Part shown: in pieces, positions 62,132 through 64,000 of the stretch
Numbering within the stretch: the stretch's first letter is position 1
Layout: every line of letters starts with the position of its first letter
DNA from: Gemmobacter lanyuensis
Lineage (GTDB): Bacteria; Pseudomonadota; Alphaproteobacteria; Rhodobacterales; Rhodobacteraceae
Length of the DNA: 64,000 bases
Reading direction: 5' to 3'
Assembly (NCBI RefSeq): GCF_014652355.1
Contig: NZ_BMYQ01000001.1
Location: forward strand, 246,180 to 310,179
The notes under the pieces: model-generated
The model's database searches: none
Seen by the model: only the letters and a program-made list of their open reading frames with translations
Told to the model about the DNA's origin: nothing
Translations under genes and position numbers: made by a program

Positions 62132-63791
62132 CCTTGTTTCCTTCCGCCGGATAGAGCGCCGCCTTGAACGGCTGCAGGCCGAGGCGGCGATAGGCTTCGA
62201 GGAAGGTTTCCTCGGGGCCTTCGCGATGTTCCAGATAGGCCTGCACCAGACGCTCGATCGCGGGAACGATCTCGTCATAGGCAAAACCCGGACCGGCACG
62301 TTCGCCGATGACAGCCGTTTCGGTGCCGTCACCGCCCAGCGTGATCTGGTAGTTTTCCACCCCGGCACGGTCCAGACCCAGAATGCCGATATGGCCGACA
62401 TGGTGGTGACCGCAGGCGTTGATGCAGCCCGAAATCTTGATCTTCAGCGGACCGATGTCATGTTCCAGCTTCAGCGCGTCAAAGCGGGTCGCAATCTCTT
62501 GCGCCACCGGGATCGACCGGGCTGTCGCCAGCGCACAGTAATCCATGCCGGGGCAGGCGATGATATCCGAGATCAGCCCCACATTGGCCGTCCCCAGACC
62601 CGCCTTCACCAGCGCCGCATGCACCGCGGGCAGATCGCCCTTGTGGACATGGGGCAGGATCACGTTCTGCTCATGGCTGATGCGCAGCTCGTTATGGCCA
62701 TAGGTCTCTGCCAGATCCGCCATGACGCGCATCTGATCCGAGGTTGCATCACCCGGCGTCTGGCCATGGGCCTTCAGGCTGATGGTGACGATCGCGTATT
62801 GATCATTGCGATGCTGGGTAAGGTTGGTATCGGCCCAGGCGCGGAACACCGGATCGGCCTTGTAAAAGGCGTCATAGGCATCGGTCGGCGCATTGCGGAA
62901 GGCCGGCGTTGCAAAGGCTTCGCGAATATCGGCCAGCAGCTTCTGGTCATTGCCGCCAAAGAGCGGGCGCAGCTCGGCAAAGCGCTCTTCCACCATGCGG
63001 CTGATTTCTTCCTTGCCGGTCTCGTGCAAGGTGATCTTGATGCGCGCCTTGTATTTGTTGTCGCGCCGACCCAGCGTGTTGTAGACGCTCAGCACCGCCT
63101 CGACATAGGGCAGCAGATCTTCGATCGGCAGGAACTCCCGCACGACCATGCCCACCATCGGCGTGCGGCCCAGACCGCCGCCCACGATGACCTCGAAGCC
63201 GGTTTCGCCGGCCGCGTTCTTCACCATGCGCAGCCCGATGTCATGGGCCTTGGTCACGGCGCGGTCATTCGGCGCGCCGGTGATGGCGATCTTGAACTTG
63301 CGCGGCAGGAACTGAAACTCCGGATGATCGGTCGACCACTGGCGCAGCAGCTCGGCATAGGGGCGCGGATCCTCGATCTCGTCCACCGCGGCCCCGGCAA
63401 AGTGATCCGAGGTCACGTTGCGGACGCAATTGCCCGAGGTCTGGATCGCATGCATCCCCACATCCGCCAGCGCCGACAGCATCTTCGGCACATCAGGAAG
63501 CTTGGGCCAGTTGAACTGGATGTTCTGCCGCGTGGTGAAGTGGCCATAGCCCTTGTCCCAGCTGTCGGCGATGAAGGCCAGCTGGCGCATCTGATGCGGG
63601 TTCAGCGTGCCATAGGGGATGGCCACGCGCAGCATATAGGCATGCAGCTGAAGGTAGAGACCGTTCATCAGACGGAGCGGACGGAATTCCTCCTCGGTCA
63701 GGCTGCCGTCGATACGACGCTCGACCTGATGGGTGAACTGCGCGACGCGGGCGCGGACGAAGGCTTCGTCGAATTCGTTGTAGCTGTACAT
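62121..63791 (-). CDS. cysI: Sulfite reductase hemoprotein (ferredoxin/NADPH type), beta subunit
   Basis: This 556-residue siroheme enzyme reduces sulfite to sulfide with six electrons. Cluster and siroheme ligand cysteines are in IACPGMDYCALATARS (C-x5-C) and ISGCINACGHHHVGHIG (C-x3-C). GHFTTRQNIQFNW, IQTSGNCVRNVTSD and MVKNAAGETGFEVIVGGGLG are family segments. No cysJ flavoprotein is adjacent, whereas fpr is, so electrons may come through ferredoxin. Nitrite reductases share the fold, but the cysH/DUF934 neighbours favour sulfite. Confidence 0.93.
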   Translation of the reverse strand: MYSYNEFDEAFVRARVAQFTHQVERRIDGSLTEEEFRPLRLMNGLYLQLHAYMLRVAIPYGTLNPHQMRQLAFIADSWDKGYGHFTTRQNIQFNWPKLPDVPKMLSALADVGMHAIQTSGNCVRNVTSDHFAGAAVDEIEDPRPYAELLRQWSTDHPEFQFLPRKFKIAITGAPNDRAVTKAHDIGLRMVKNAAGETGFEVIVGGGLGRTPMVGMVVREFLPIEDLLPYVEAVLSVYNTLGRRDNKYKARIKITLHETGKEEISRMVEERFAELRPLFGGNDQKLLADIREAFATPAFRNAPTDAYDAFYKADPVFRAWADTNLTQHRNDQYAIVTISLKAHGQTPGDATSDQMRVMADLAETYGHNELRISHEQNVILPHVHKGDLPAVHAALVKAGLGTANVGLISDIIACPGMDYCALATARSIPVAQEIATRFDALKLEHDIGPLKIKISGCINACGHHHVGHIGILGLDRAGVENYQITLGGDGTETAVIGERAGPGFAYDEIVPAIERLVQAYLEHREGPEETFLEAYRRLGLQPFKAALYPAEGNKDAA

Positions 63792-63811
63792 GCGTATGGT
63801 CCTGCCTGCGG

Positions 63812-64000
63812 TCAGTTCAGCTCGGCCTGTTTGCCGTGGAAGTAGTTGGACGGGCCACGGGTGCGGAACACCTCGCGGAAATGGGTGGGCTCAGGGCCGT
63901 TCTGCCCGGCCTTGGCATCGGCGAGATAGGCGCCGACGATGACATTCTTCTGCGCGGCAGCAAAAGCCAGGCGCTGATCGCCGTATTCAGCCTCGGTGAT
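63812..64000 (-). CDS. DUF2849 protein, truncated by the window edge
   Basis: 62 C-terminal residues are visible, ending at a TGA (63812-63814), 20 bp upstream of the cysI start. The segment VIVGAYLADAKAGQNGPEP followed by FREVFRTRGPSNYFHGKQAE is the conserved tail of DUF2849 proteins. These sit upstream of cysI in Rhodobacterales sulfate operons, usually after cysG. The function is unknown. The N terminus lies outside the window. Confidence 0.85.
   Translation of the reverse strand: MTEAEYGDQRLAFAAAQKNVIVGAYLADAKAGQNGPEPTHFREVFRTRGPSNYFHGKQAELN

Overview
This window is chromosomal DNA from an alphaproteobacterium of the order Rhodobacterales (Rhodobacter/Paracoccus-like). The evidence is high GC content with strongly GC-biased third codon positions, a sciP-ctrA pair, an alphaproteobacterial GTTC-N7-GTTC LexA box, a soxBDAG sarcosine oxidase operon, and a sulfate assimilation cluster ending in DUF2849. 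Nearly all of it is core genome. I see no insertion sequence, prophage, CRISPR array, rRNA or tRNA.

Layout. Positions 1-762 hold the end of a drug/metabolite transporter. Positions 763-1371 are an elaborate control region with DnaA-box-like 9-mers, NrdR-like palindromes and leader hairpins ahead of the B12-dependent ribonucleotide reductase nrdJ. Next come a periplasmic sensor-like protein with a chemoreceptor (5.2-7.4 kb), dusA and a convergent Bcr/CflA exporter (7.7-9.9 kb), and a TauE/SafE permease with an overlapping oxygenase-like gene (10.0-11.6 kb). A leftward ccmI-ruvX-DUF1289 operon is followed by soxBDAG (13.8-19.0 kb). The 19-26 kb stretch is a mixture: a small exported protein, sodB, rarD, a LOG protein, a LysM protein, an arsR/Atm1-type exporter pair and an RTX protein. 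Then come yfgM-like/bamB/der (26.3-29.9 kb), an AraC regulator and miaA.

From 32.4 to 44.6 kb lies a long envelope supercluster: pyrH-frr-uppS-cdsA-dxr-rseP-(46-aa membrane peptide)-bamA-skp-fabZ-lpxA-lpxI-lpxB. It covers nucleotide supply, isoprenoid carrier synthesis, phospholipid precursor synthesis, outer-membrane protein assembly and lipid A synthesis. lpxD is not in it. After mnmA come sciP and ctrA (cell-cycle/motility control), ligA and recG (DNA repair), and a 41-codon membrane-peptide gene under a LexA box. An IscU-like gene, hisI and the rpsF-rpsR-rplI operon follow. The last 10 kb hold an OmpA-family protein, a candidate FnrL-linked small RNA, an xdhC/molybdopterin-binding pair, infC, an alanine-rich repeat protein, ferredoxin-NADP reductase, and the sulfate reduction operon DUF2849-cysI-cysH-DUF934 read leftward.

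The most promising undescribed items are: (i) a roughly 92-nt RNA candidate at 56213-56304 with an FNR-type box centred about 41.5 bp upstream of its inferred start, three stem-loops and three exposed CUCCC (anti-Shine-Dalgarno) motifs; (ii) the LexA-box-controlled 41-aa membrane peptide after recG, an analogue in design to SOS-induced division inhibitors; (iii) the DnaA-box cluster plus two NrdR-like palindromes ahead of nrdJ; and (iv) an AUA start codon for infC.
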